From an uncultured Collinsella sp. (GTDB lineage: Bacteria; Actinomycetota; Coriobacteriia; Coriobacteriales; Coriobacteriaceae), in contig UQPP01000030.1 in the NCBI GenBank assembly GCA_900543025.1, positions 1 to 29,410 on the forward strand: a DNA stretch of 29,410 bases, written 5' to 3'. The position numbers and the translations under genes are program-made. The notes under the pieces were generated by a model that saw nothing but the letters and a program-made list of their open reading frames with translations, made no database searches and was not told where the DNA came from. Below, one piece after another: positions 1 through 6,590 of the stretch; position 1 is the first letter of the stretch; each line of letters begins with the position of its first letter.

Positions 1-703
1 GGGCGGCACCGATGAGCTTACCGTTGAGCTCGGGGAGAACCAGGCCGATGGCCTTGGCAGCACCGGTGGTGTTGGGGACGATGTTGACGGCGCAGGCGCG
101 GCTACGACGCTTGTTGCCCTTGCGCTGCGGGCCGTCGAGCGGCATCTGGTCGCCGGTCCAGGCGTGAATGGTGGTCATGATGCCGGACACGATGGGAGCG
201 AAGTCGTTCAGACCCTTGGCCATCGGGGCGAGGCAGTTGGTGGTGCAGGAAGCAGCGGAGATGATGTTGTCCTCAGCGGTCAGCGTCTCATGGTTGACGT
301 TGTACACGATGGTGGGCAGATCGCTGCCGGCCGGAGCGGAGATGACGACCTTCTTGGCGCCAGCATTGATGTGGGCCTGAGCCTTAGCCTTGCTGGTGTA
401 GAAGCCAGTGCACTCGAGAACGACGTCGACGTCGAGGTCGCCCCAAGGCAGGTTGTTGGCGTCGGCCTCCTTGTAGATCTTGATCTCCTTGCCGTCAACG
501 GTGATGGAATCCTCGCCAGCAACGACCTCGTGATCGCGAGCGTAGTTGCCCTGCGTGGAGTCGTACTTCAGCAGGTAAGCGAGCATATCGGGAGAGGTGA
601 GGTCGTTGATAGCGACGATCTCGGAGCCCTCATGACCGAACATCTGACGGAAAGCCAGACGACCGATGCGACCGAAGCCGTTAATAGCAACCTTTACTGC
701 CAT
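1..703 (-). CDS. gap: Glyceraldehyde-3-phosphate dehydrogenase, N-terminal 234 residues (runs off the window)
   Basis: Type I GAPDH converts glyceraldehyde-3-phosphate, NAD+ and phosphate to 1,3-bisphosphoglycerate in glycolysis. The visible part opens with the Rossmann motif INGFGRIGR (residues 7-15) and contains the catalytic cysteine in SAASCTTNC (Cys153), followed by the usual HAWTGDQ and RRSRACAVNIVPNTTGAAKA segments of the catalytic domain. The reading frame is open to the window edge at LPELNGKL, so about 100 residues are missing. The ATG at 701-703 is preceded by AAAGGAG (709-715) at a good distance. It lies 193 bases downstream of whiA and has its own promoter candidate, so it is probably transcribed both alone and by readthrough. 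The family assignment is secure; only the C-terminus is unseen. Confidence 0.97.
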   Translation of the reverse strand, partial: MAVKVAINGFGRIGRLAFRQMFGHEGSEIVAINDLTSPDMLAYLLKYDSTQGNYARDHEVVAGEDSITVDGKEIKIYKEADANNLPWGDLDVDVVLECTGFYTSKAKAQAHINAGAKKVVISAPAGSDLPTIVYNVNHETLTAEDNIISAASCTTNCLAPMAKGLNDFAPIVSGIMTTIHAWTGDQMPLDGPQRKGNKRRSRACAVNIVPNTTGAAKAIGLVLPELNGKLIGAA

Positions 704-775
704 TGTGTCTCCTTTCGTAAGGCCCCCGCGAGCTACAGCGCCCGCCGTTGAGGCCCACAAACTAACCACTCGCCT

Positions 776-805
776 AATATACCTTTTTTTTGACTTGAAT
801 TTCAC
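776..805 (-). promoter_or_regulatory. Candidate promoter of gap
   Basis: On the minus strand a -10 element TATATT (776-781) lies 18 bases from a -35-like GTGAAA (800-805, 4 of 6 consensus bases). Transcription would start near 769 and leave a leader of about 65 bases before the gap ATG. The surrounding 704-896 gap is much more AT-rich than the coding sequence, as expected of a promoter region. The -10 is good and the -35 mediocre. Confidence 0.5.
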
Positions 806-837
806 GAGAATGCTCGAAATTGAAAATCAAATTTACG

Positions 838-851
838 TTAAAACGTTTTAA
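838..851. promoter_or_regulatory. Perfect 14-base palindrome with central CG upstream of gap
   Basis: TTAAAACGTTTTAA is fully self-complementary and sits about 33 bases upstream of the gap -35 element. A central CG in an A/T palindrome is typical of LacI-family operators, but AT-rich palindromes also arise by chance. The 10-mer AAACGTTTTA recurs at 13478-13487 in the promoter region of the sialic acid operon. No regulator gene is present in the window. Confidence 0.35.
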
Positions 852-896
852 AGAATAAAATAGCAGCTAAATCCGTATATAAGTCGATACTTCAAA

Positions 897-1826
897 CTAC
901 TTGTTTGCTTCAATGAGCTTTTCAAGCCTCAAAACGCGATGGTACAGGGCAGACTTCGACAAGGGAGGGTCAGCCATCTCGCCCAGATCGCGCAGCGACA
1001 GATCGGGATAGCGCTCGCGTAGGTCGCAAAAGACCGCCAAGGCGTCCGGAAGCGTGTCGCGCAAACCCCGCTGTTCGAGCTCATCGATCAACGCAAGCTG
1101 ATGTTGGGCGGCACCTGCACTTCTGGTCTGGTTGGCGAGCTCGGCATTCACGCGACGGTTCACATCGTTCTTAACCAACTTGACCGCGCGCGCCTCCTCG
1201 ATCTCGGCAACGCTGCGCTTGGCACCAATCAGCTTTAGAAGATGCTCGATTTCCTCGGCGCTTTTAATGTAGACAGCAAAGGATCCGCGCCGCGCGTTAA
1301 CGCGCGCATGGACCCCAATCTGCTCCAATAGATCGCAAAGCCCCCGGGCATACTGCTCGCCCTGCACCGCAATCTCCAAATGAAAATCGCCGCGTGGATC
1401 GGCCACGAAACCGCCGGCGATGAGCGCGCCGCGGATATAGGCAAGTCTACAGCATGGACGGGCGACAATGTGACGCGGCACACCTGCGACGAGCCCTCCC
1501 CTACGGTCGAGAATGCCCAGCAGCACCAGAGCCTTATCCAAATCGGGCTGATCAGGCAAGGTGATGAGGTAGTTTCGAACCTTATGCAATACAGATTTAC
1601 GGACGGTGAACTCTGTTTTGAGCTTAAGGATACGATGCGTCAGCGTGATCATCGTGCGCGCGACGGCTCCCGTCTCAGTCGCAACCGTCAAACGATACCG
1701 CCCAGAGCCGGTAAGCGAGAGCGTACCGCTCACGCGCGTGAGGGCGGCAAGCGTCGACAAGTCGCAGTATTCACATTCGGGTTCGCAGCGCGCAAGCTCG
1801 TCGCGCACCTCAGCGGTAAACGACAT
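897..1826 (-). CDS. whiA: WhiA, sporulation/cell-division transcription regulator
   Basis: WhiA couples a degenerate LAGLIDADG homing-endonuclease fold to a C-terminal helix-turn-helix. It activates developmental genes in Streptomyces and affects division and chromosome segregation in Bacillus. This 309-residue protein has the usual length and starts MSFTAEVRDELA. The central part carries the conserved YIRGALIAGGFVADP (about 130-144) and the KLIGAKRSVAE region, and the C-terminus has the DNA-binding segment LSKSALYHRVLRLEKL. The ATG follows the rapZ stop by only six bases, so the two are cotranscribed and probably translationally coupled; the only ribosome-site match is a weak GAAGG inside the end of rapZ. 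The yvcK gene often found between rapZ and whiA is absent here. The assignment is firm; the target genes are unknown. Confidence 0.95.
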   Translation of the reverse strand: MSFTAEVRDELARCEPECEYCDLSTLAALTRVSGTLSLTGSGRYRLTVATETGAVARTMITLTHRILKLKTEFTVRKSVLHKVRNYLITLPDQPDLDKALVLLGILDRRGGLVAGVPRHIVARPCCRLAYIRGALIAGGFVADPRGDFHLEIAVQGEQYARGLCDLLEQIGVHARVNARRGSFAVYIKSAEEIEHLLKLIGAKRSVAEIEEARAVKLVKNDVNRRVNAELANQTRSAGAAQHQLALIDELEQRGLRDTLPDALAVFCDLRERYPDLSLRDLGEMADPPLSKSALYHRVLRLEKLIEANK

Positions 1827-1832
1827 GCAGGC

Positions 1833-2753
1833 CTATGCCTTCGTGTTGGCGCGCGACAGGTCGCGGTGGGAGATGCTCACATGGTACTGAGCGCCTTCCA
1901 GGTAACGGGCCGTGGCCTCGGCAATGGCAACGCTGCGGTGCTGGCCGCCCGTGCAGCCGATGGCGATAGAAAGCTGCGGCTTACCCTCCGCGATATAGCC
2001 CGGCATCACCGTATCGAGCAGCTGTGTCCAAGCCTTCCAAAACTCCTGCGTCTTGGGATGGTCCAGAACAAAATCGGAGACCTTTTTATCGAGACCGGTC
2101 ATCGTGCGCATCTCGGGATCGTAGAACGGATTAGGCAGGAAGCGGACGTCGATCATAATGTCCGCCTCGACGGGCATGCCGTGCTTAAAGCCAAACGAGA
2201 ACACGTGGACGTCCATGAGCTGCTGGTCGGACAGTTTGGAAAATGCCATACGTAGCTTGTTGCGCAGCGCAGAGGTGCGCAGACGGCTCGTGTCGATAAT
2301 CATATCGGCTCGGTCGCGCACGCCCTGAAGCTGAAGGCGCTCGCGCTGAATGGCATCGGCCGTAGTCTCCCCCGGCTTGGCAATGGGATGACGGCGGCGA
2401 TTTTCGCTGTAGCGACGAATCAGCACCTCGTCAGAAGCCTCCAGGAACACGATGTCGCAGCTCATCTCGCGCTCTTCGAGCGCGGCGACCGCATCGAGCA
2501 ACTCGTCAAACAGTCCCTGGCTACGCAAATCGCAGGTGACGGCGAGATGCCTGCCCACGCCCGTATTGATGCCGACGAGCTCGGCAAGCTGGGCGATGAG
2601 ACGTGGAGGCAGGTTATCGATGCAAAAATAGCCCATGTCCTCGAACACGTGCATGGCCTGCGTGCGGCCCGATCCGGACATTCCGGTGATGATGACGATA
2701 TCGGGGATGTGCTCCGAGCGCTCCGCCGCATCCATGGCATCTCCCTTTTGCAT
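1833..2753 (-). CDS. rapZ: RapZ/YvcJ nucleotide-binding RNA adapter protein
   Basis: This is a P-loop protein of the RapZ/YvcJ family. In enterobacteria RapZ binds small RNAs and targets glmZ to RNase E; in Gram-positives YvcJ hydrolyses GTP and its role is less clear. The N-terminal P-loop is GMSGSGRT (residues 24-31), with Arg replacing the usual Lys as I recall for actinobacterial members. Next come the family motifs MGYFCIDNLPP, FLEASDEVLIRRYSENRRRHP and DVRFLPNPFYDPEMR, and near the end IGCTGGQHRSV. The start at 2753 has GGGAGG six bases upstream (306 aa). An alternative ATG at 2733-2735 has AAAGGGAG five bases upstream (300 aa), and I cannot decide between them. It is cotranscribed with whiA. 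A hairpin lies just upstream of its ribosome site. Confidence 0.93.
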   Translation of the reverse strand: MQKGDAMDAAERSEHIPDIVIITGMSGSGRTQAMHVFEDMGYFCIDNLPPRLIAQLAELVGINTGVGRHLAVTCDLRSQGLFDELLDAVAALEEREMSCDIVFLEASDEVLIRRYSENRRRHPIAKPGETTADAIQRERLQLQGVRDRADMIIDTSRLRTSALRNKLRMAFSKLSDQQLMDVHVFSFGFKHGMPVEADIMIDVRFLPNPFYDPEMRTMTGLDKKVSDFVLDHPKTQEFWKAWTQLLDTVMPGYIAEGKPQLSIAIGCTGGQHRSVAIAEATARYLEGAQYHVSISHRDLSRANTKA

Positions 2754-2765
2754 GTGCTGCCTCCC

Positions 2766-2803
2766 GAAAACAAGCGCGGGACCCAGCAACCCGGATCCCG
2801 CGC
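2766..2803 (-). terminator. Rho-independent terminator after nanE, immediately upstream of rapZ
   Basis: An 8-bp perfect stem, GCGCGGGA (2774-2781) with TCCCGCGC (2796-2803), has a 14-base loop and on the minus strand is followed by TTGTTTTC (2766-2773). It would end the sialic acid operon. It also lies downstream of a -10-like element for rapZ, so it could act as an attenuator in a rapZ leader. Confidence 0.6.
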
Positions 2804-2820
2804 GGTCAATTGCCTATATT

Positions 2821-2826
2821 GAGTAT
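2821..2826 (-). promoter_or_regulatory. Candidate -10 element for rapZ-whiA
   Basis: TATACT on the minus strand, in the gap between nanE and rapZ, without a convincing -35 at 16-18 bases. The same hexamer lies upstream of ybaK (17751-17756) and uvrB (29373-29378), which lends some support. A transcript starting here would run straight through the hairpin at 2774-2803. Confidence 0.3.
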
Positions 2827-2854
2827 ACCGCCCCGAGCGGATACGAGGCCTGTC

Positions 2855-3541
2855 TTACGCCTCAAGCGCAGCCTTGAACCAACTCGTAATACTCGTGGGG
2901 TGCGTGATGGCGGTGCCGACGACAACGGCCCAGGCGCCAGCATCGATCGCGGCGCGAGCCTCCTCGGGCGTATGCACGCGACCCTCGCAAATGATGGGAA
3001 GGCCGGGGAATTCCTCGGTCGCCTGACGCAGGAGCGGCAGATCGGGGCCATCGGCCATGGTGCAGTCGATGGCGGCGACGCCGTGAGAAAGCGTGGTGGA
3101 TACCAGGTCAAAGCCCATATCAACAGCACGGCGAATATCCTCGATGGTGGCACAATCCGCCATCAGGAGCACACCCTCCTCGTGCAGCGGACGGAAGGTA
3201 TCCTCGACCGTCTTGCCATCGGGGCGCGGACGATCGGTGGCGTCGATCGCCACGATATCGGCACCGGCAGCAACGCAGGCGCGAGCGTGACGCAGCGTCG
3301 GCGTGATGTAAACGCCCTCGTGCCCATCCTTCCACAGGCCGATGACGGGAACCTCACAGCGACCCTTAATGGCGGCAATGTCGGCAAGGCCCTGGCAGCG
3401 AATGGCGGCGGCGCCGCCGAGCTCGCAAGCGCGAGACATTTGAGCCATGGTCTCGGGCGTACGAAGCGGCTCGCCCATATACGCCTGAACGCTCACGACG
3501 AGCTTACCCTTCAGGGATTGAATCAAAGGATCGACGGTCAT
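2855..3541 (-). CDS. nanE: N-acetylmannosamine-6-phosphate 2-epimerase
   Basis: NanE interconverts ManNAc-6-P and GlcNAc-6-P, the step that links sialic acid breakdown to amino-sugar catabolism. The 228-residue length and TIM-barrel motifs fit. IRCQG lies near residues 47-51. GLWKDGHEG carries the probable catalytic Lys71, matching the conserved Lys of clostridial NanE. DIVAIDATDRPRP, MADCATIEDIRRA and ICEGRVHTPEEA form the remaining phosphate and substrate-binding loops, and VVVGTAITHP closes the barrel. It is the last gene of the operon, 70 bases after the ROK kinase. A perfect 11-bp stem-loop in that gap ends about ten bases before the ribosome site AAAGG (3552-3556). No nagA or nagB is in the window, so later steps must be encoded elsewhere. 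Confidence 0.95.
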   Translation of the reverse strand: MTVDPLIQSLKGKLVVSVQAYMGEPLRTPETMAQMSRACELGGAAAIRCQGLADIAAIKGRCEVPVIGLWKDGHEGVYITPTLRHARACVAAGADIVAIDATDRPRPDGKTVEDTFRPLHEEGVLLMADCATIEDIRRAVDMGFDLVSTTLSHGVAAIDCTMADGPDLPLLRQATEEFPGLPIICEGRVHTPEEARAAIDAGAWAVVVGTAITHPTSITSWFKAALEA

Positions 3542-3564
3542 AAGGCTGCAACCTTTCTCAGAAC

Positions 3565-3595
3565 AGCCTCCCGAGGCGTGTTGTCTCGGGAGGCT
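3565..3595 (-). repeat. Perfect 11-bp stem-loop between the ROK kinase and nanE
   Basis: AGCCTCCCGAG (3565-3575) is the exact reverse complement of CTCGGGAGGCT (3585-3595), with a nine-base loop. On the minus strand it is followed by GTTCTG rather than a U-run, so a processing, stability or partial-termination element is more likely than a full terminator. It lies just 5' of the nanE ribosome site. Confidence 0.7.
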
Positions 3596-3611
3596 CCTAC
3601 AGAAGATACGT

Positions 3612-4577
3612 TTACTTCAACGAGGCAAGAAGATGCTCAGCGGCACCGATGAGCGGAGCATCGCCCTCCAGAGAACCGATGAGGATCGGCGTGTCCTGAA
3701 GCGGATCGAGCGCCTGGCTGGCATAGCCCTCGTGCACCGAATCCTTCCACGTCTGTGAACGCCAATCGGGACCTTGGTGAATCACGCCACCCGAAAGCAC
3801 GATGACCTCGGGGTCCAGGATGTTAGCGAGCGAGCCCAAGCTGGCACCCAGCGCAAAGCCGGCGTCATGGATGACCTCGGTCGCCTTTGCGTCGCCCGCG
3901 CGGCACAGGTCGTTCACATCGCGACCGACCGAAGGACGGCTGGGGTCGACGCGGCCAAAACGCTCATCGTACATTCGACCAATGGAAGTGCCCGAAGCAA
4001 CCGACTCCAGATGGCCGGAACGCCCGCAGGCGCAGGGAATGCCGGCGGCAGCCGAGCACTCGATGTGGCCCATATGGCCGGCAGCACCATGGAAGCCCTG
4101 CATCACGCGGCCGTTCTCGACATATGCGCCGCCGATGCCCGTACCGATGCCAAGACACAAGACGGAGAACTTGCCCTTGCCGACGCCCCAGTGGGCCTCG
4201 CCCAGAGCATGAGCCTGCACGTCGCCTACAACGGCAACGGGAAGACCGAGGTCCTCGCGCAGACGCGGCCCCAACTGAACGCCGGACCAGCCGGGCATGA
4301 TCTCGTTGGCATACGCAATGGCACCCGTCTTGGGATCGACAACGCCGGCGGCACCGATACCGACGCCAAGGACCTCGACATCGGGATTCGCCTCGAGAGC
4401 AGCCTTGATGGACGCCTCGATACGCTGGAAGACGGCCTCGCCGCCCTCTTGGGCCTCGGTGGGAACCTCGGCCTCAAAAACGGGATGTGGCACACTACCG
4501 TCAGCCGGGTACTCCATAATGGCGGTCGCAATCTTGGTGCCGCCGATATCAACGGAGCAGACGTACTTGTTCTCCAT
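3612..4577 (-). CDS. nanK: ROK-family sugar kinase, probable N-acetylmannosamine kinase
   Basis: This 321-residue kinase would phosphorylate ManNAc with ATP to give ManNAc-6-P, the substrate of the next gene, nanE. The ATP-binding DIGGTK is at residues 10-15, GIGAAGVVD at 73-81 and the probable catalytic Asp119 in GDVQAHALGE. GAAGHMGHIE (164-173) resembles the GHAGH motif of E. coli NanK more than the GEIGH of glucokinases. The zinc motif is CACGRSGHLE (182-191), with His189 where the third Cys is usual. The start at 4575-4577 has AAGGAG six bases upstream; an in-frame start further upstream lacks a ribosome site. The family is certain; the ManNAc specificity is inferred from flanking nanA and nanE, and a glucokinase-like role is the main alternative. 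Confidence 0.85.
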   Translation of the reverse strand: MENKYVCSVDIGGTKIATAIMEYPADGSVPHPVFEAEVPTEAQEGGEAVFQRIEASIKAALEANPDVEVLGVGIGAAGVVDPKTGAIAYANEIMPGWSGVQLGPRLREDLGLPVAVVGDVQAHALGEAHWGVGKGKFSVLCLGIGTGIGGAYVENGRVMQGFHGAAGHMGHIECSAAAGIPCACGRSGHLESVASGTSIGRMYDERFGRVDPSRPSVGRDVNDLCRAGDAKATEVIHDAGFALGASLGSLANILDPEVIVLSGGVIHQGPDWRSQTWKDSVHEGYASQALDPLQDTPILIGSLEGDAPLIGAAEHLLASLK

Positions 4578-4661
4578 GTCGCTCTCCTTAGGAGATAAAA
4601 ACAACTACAGGAAATGCGCCGTCAGGCTAGCCGCCACAGCGCGGTAAAGGTTTTCCAGGTG

Positions 4662-4735
4662 CCCGAGATCGCCGAGAAACCGTGTGGCCATTGACCTAAT
4701 GGGTCATGGCCGCACGGTTGAACGGCGAGGTCGGG
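4662..4735 (-). repeat. Long imperfect hairpin between nanA and the ROK kinase
   Basis: The 172-base gap holds nested complementary blocks in register: CCCGA/TCGGG, TCGCCG/CGGCGA, AACCGTG/CACGGTT, GGCCAT/ATGGCC and GACC/GGTC. They are separated by small internal loops and enclose an apical loop near 4697-4701. Left arm 4662-4696, right arm 4702-4735. There is no U-run after it on the transcribed strand, so it is not a standard terminator; an mRNA stability or processing element is the simplest reading. Confidence 0.65.
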
Positions 4736-4749
4736 TGCCCGGGGAAGCT

Positions 4750-5670
4750 TTACAGGAGACCGTTGTCCTGGAGGACCTTCTTAATCGCCTCGACGTTCTC
4801 GCCGGTCATGGCCTTCACCGGGCGCGGCATGGTCGGGCTGTCGAAGATGCCCATGAGGTTCATAGCGGTCTTGAAGGCGCCGACGCCACCGGCATAGCCC
4901 TGGACGCCCGAGGTGACATCCCAGATGTGCGAAATCTCATTGAGGCGGTCCTGCTCGGCCTTGACGGTAGCCCAGTCACCAGCCTGAGCGGCCTTCCACT
5001 GACGTACGTAGCCCTCGGGCTCAACGTTGGCGAGACCCGGGACGGAACCGTCGGCGCCACCGAGGTAGGCGCCGTCGACAACAACCTCGTGACCGGTGAG
5101 AATGCTCATCGGATGGCCGTTCTTCTCGTTCTCCTGAACGAGGTAGCGGAACGAGATGTCATCACCCGAGGAATCCTTGACGCCGGCCAGAACGCCCTCG
5201 GCACCGAGCTTGGCAAGGAGCTTCCACGGGAGCTTGGTGTGGACACACACGGGGATGTCGTAGGCGAAGATGGGCAGGTCGAGTTCCTCATGCAGGATGC
5301 GGAAGTGCTCCTCGACCTCGGTCATGCCCTGCAGGGCATAGAACGGGCAGGTGGCGACAAGCGCATCGGCGCCCAGCTCCTGAGCGACCTTACCGTGCTC
5401 GATCATGCGCTCGGTCTCGGTGTCGATGATGCCGACCAGAACGGGAACGCGGTGGTCGACGATACGGACGGCCTCGGCGATGATCTGACGGCGACGCTCG
5501 TCGGTGGAGAAGACGACCTCGCCCGAGGAGCCCAGGAAGAACAAGCCATCGACGCCGGCATCGATCATGCGGTTGATGCTGCGCTCAAAGGAGGCAACAT
5601 CGAGCTGGTGGTCTTCGGTATCGGGAACAACGACGGGAGGGATAACGCCGGTGAATTTCTGAGTTGCCAC
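4750..5670 (-). CDS. nanA: N-acetylneuraminate lyase (DHDPS/NAL-family aldolase)
   Basis: The enzyme would split N-acetylneuraminate into ManNAc and pyruvate by a Schiff-base mechanism. Counting from the chosen start, Tyr137 (FAYDIP) and Lys165 (GVKDSSGD) fall exactly on the catalytic Tyr137 and Lys165 of E. coli NanA, and GSSGE at 47-51 is the carboxylate-binding loop of the family. Length 306 aa is normal. I chose the GTG at 5668-5670 because AAGGAG stands six bases upstream and the protein then begins ATQKFTGVIPP, as family members do; longer frames have no ribosome site. It follows the second esterase by 68 bases. The DHDPS superfamily also holds dapA and keto-deoxy-sugar aldolases, but neighbouring nanE and the ROK kinase favour sialate lyase. 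Confidence 0.88.
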   Translation of the reverse strand: MATQKFTGVIPPVVVPDTEDHQLDVASFERSINRMIDAGVDGLFFLGSSGEVVFSTDERRRQIIAEAVRIVDHRVPVLVGIIDTETERMIEHGKVAQELGADALVATCPFYALQGMTEVEEHFRILHEELDLPIFAYDIPVCVHTKLPWKLLAKLGAEGVLAGVKDSSGDDISFRYLVQENEKNGHPMSILTGHEVVVDGAYLGGADGSVPGLANVEPEGYVRQWKAAQAGDWATVKAEQDRLNEISHIWDVTSGVQGYAGGVGAFKTAMNLMGIFDSPTMPRPVKAMTGENVEAIKKVLQDNGLL

Positions 5671-5690
5671 AAGAATCTCCTTAGTTGTCT

Positions 5691-5711
5691 GGCGGGCAGC
5701 CCTATGCCGCC
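5691..5711 (-). repeat. Small stem-loop between the second esterase and nanA
   Basis: GGC-g-GGCA (5691-5698) pairs with TGCC-GCC (5705-5711), leaving one bulged base and a six-base loop. It is weaker than the other intercistronic hairpins of this operon and could be chance. Confidence 0.3.
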
Positions 5712-5738
5712 CACTCTTGTTGGCAGTGTCCAGGCCGT

Positions 5739-6590
5739 TTAGGCCAAAGAACACGGGTAGAACGTTTGGTTAAAGAAGTCGACGACTTCGTTTTCGAACG
5801 CATTGATGCGCTCGTGAGCGTATTTTGCATAGATGATATGCCTCCGGTCACACTCAAGACCGTTGAATACGGCAAACTGATCCTTGGGATCGCTCACGGT
5901 ATCCATAAGCGATGTGCCCATGAGCACCGATCCGCGCAGCCGAGACGACAGCGCCTCGAGGCCGCCAGGAAGCGGATTGGCAACCGCCGTGCAGGCGAGG
6001 CCCCGCTCGTCCAGAGCAGAAACCGCCAGCGCGACTCCGCCGCCAAGACCCTCGCCCCATGCAAAGATGCGGTCGGGGTCCATGCCATCAAGATTGCGCG
6101 CCACCTTCGCCAGCGCGCAACCCCAACGGACGCGCTCGACAAAAGCGGGCGAAGAAATCCCCCGCTGCAGGTCGTTCGCACCAGCAACATCGTCATCCAG
6201 CGCGAGGACGGCATACCCCATGGCGGCAAATCTCGTCATGTGATGCCAGCCGCGTACAGGCCGATCGATGTCGTGGAACATCAGGCACAGCGGCACGCGC
6301 TCAGATACTCGGGCACGACCGACAGGCTCGATCAAACGAGCGTGAATCGCATCGTCACCGAGCTCAAAGGAGACCTCCGAGTAACGGGCGCAGGGGTTAA
6401 CAAAGTCAATCGCCGTAATGGCCAGGCCTTGAATCTCAAGATTCGAAGCGCATGTCTCTAAATCAGAAACATCTGCTTGGACATCACCGCGCCAGTCCCG
6501 ATATTCTGCGAGCCTTGACGAAACCGTTCCAGGAATTCCCACGAGCCCGGGGACAATCAGCTCGTCAACATTGCTCTCGCACTTAGACAT
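5739..6590 (-). CDS. CE7-like esterase paralogue lacking the catalytic serine
   Basis: This 283-residue protein aligns with the upstream CE7 esterase but is shorter and degenerate. Where the active partner has GASQGGG, this one reads GEGLGGG, so the nucleophile Ser is Gly181. The Asp (Asp230 in LMDTVSDP) and His (His259 in KYAHERI) positions are kept, together with QFAVFNGLECDRRH. The oxyanion-hole segment FHGYPG of the partner is FHDIDR here, and a stretch of some 50 residues before the acid loop is missing. The ATG at 6588-6590 overlaps the end of the upstream gene by eight bases and has GGGGAGG just before it, so the two are translationally coupled. It is probably not a hydrolase by the usual mechanism; a structural or regulatory partner is possible. 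The intact long frame argues against a simple pseudogene. Confidence 0.8.
   Translation of the reverse strand: MSKCESNVDELIVPGLVGIPGTVSSRLAEYRDWRGDVQADVSDLETCASNLEIQGLAITAIDFVNPCARYSEVSFELGDDAIHARLIEPVGRARVSERVPLCLMFHDIDRPVRGWHHMTRFAAMGYAVLALDDDVAGANDLQRGISSPAFVERVRWGCALAKVARNLDGMDPDRIFAWGEGLGGGVALAVSALDERGLACTAVANPLPGGLEALSSRLRGSVLMGTSLMDTVSDPKDQFAVFNGLECDRRHIIYAKYAHERINAFENEVVDFFNQTFYPCSLA

Noticed and set aside
4684..5742. A 352-codon plus-strand open frame opposite nanA
   Set aside because: Shadow of nanA; no motif and the same biased composition as the other antisense frames.
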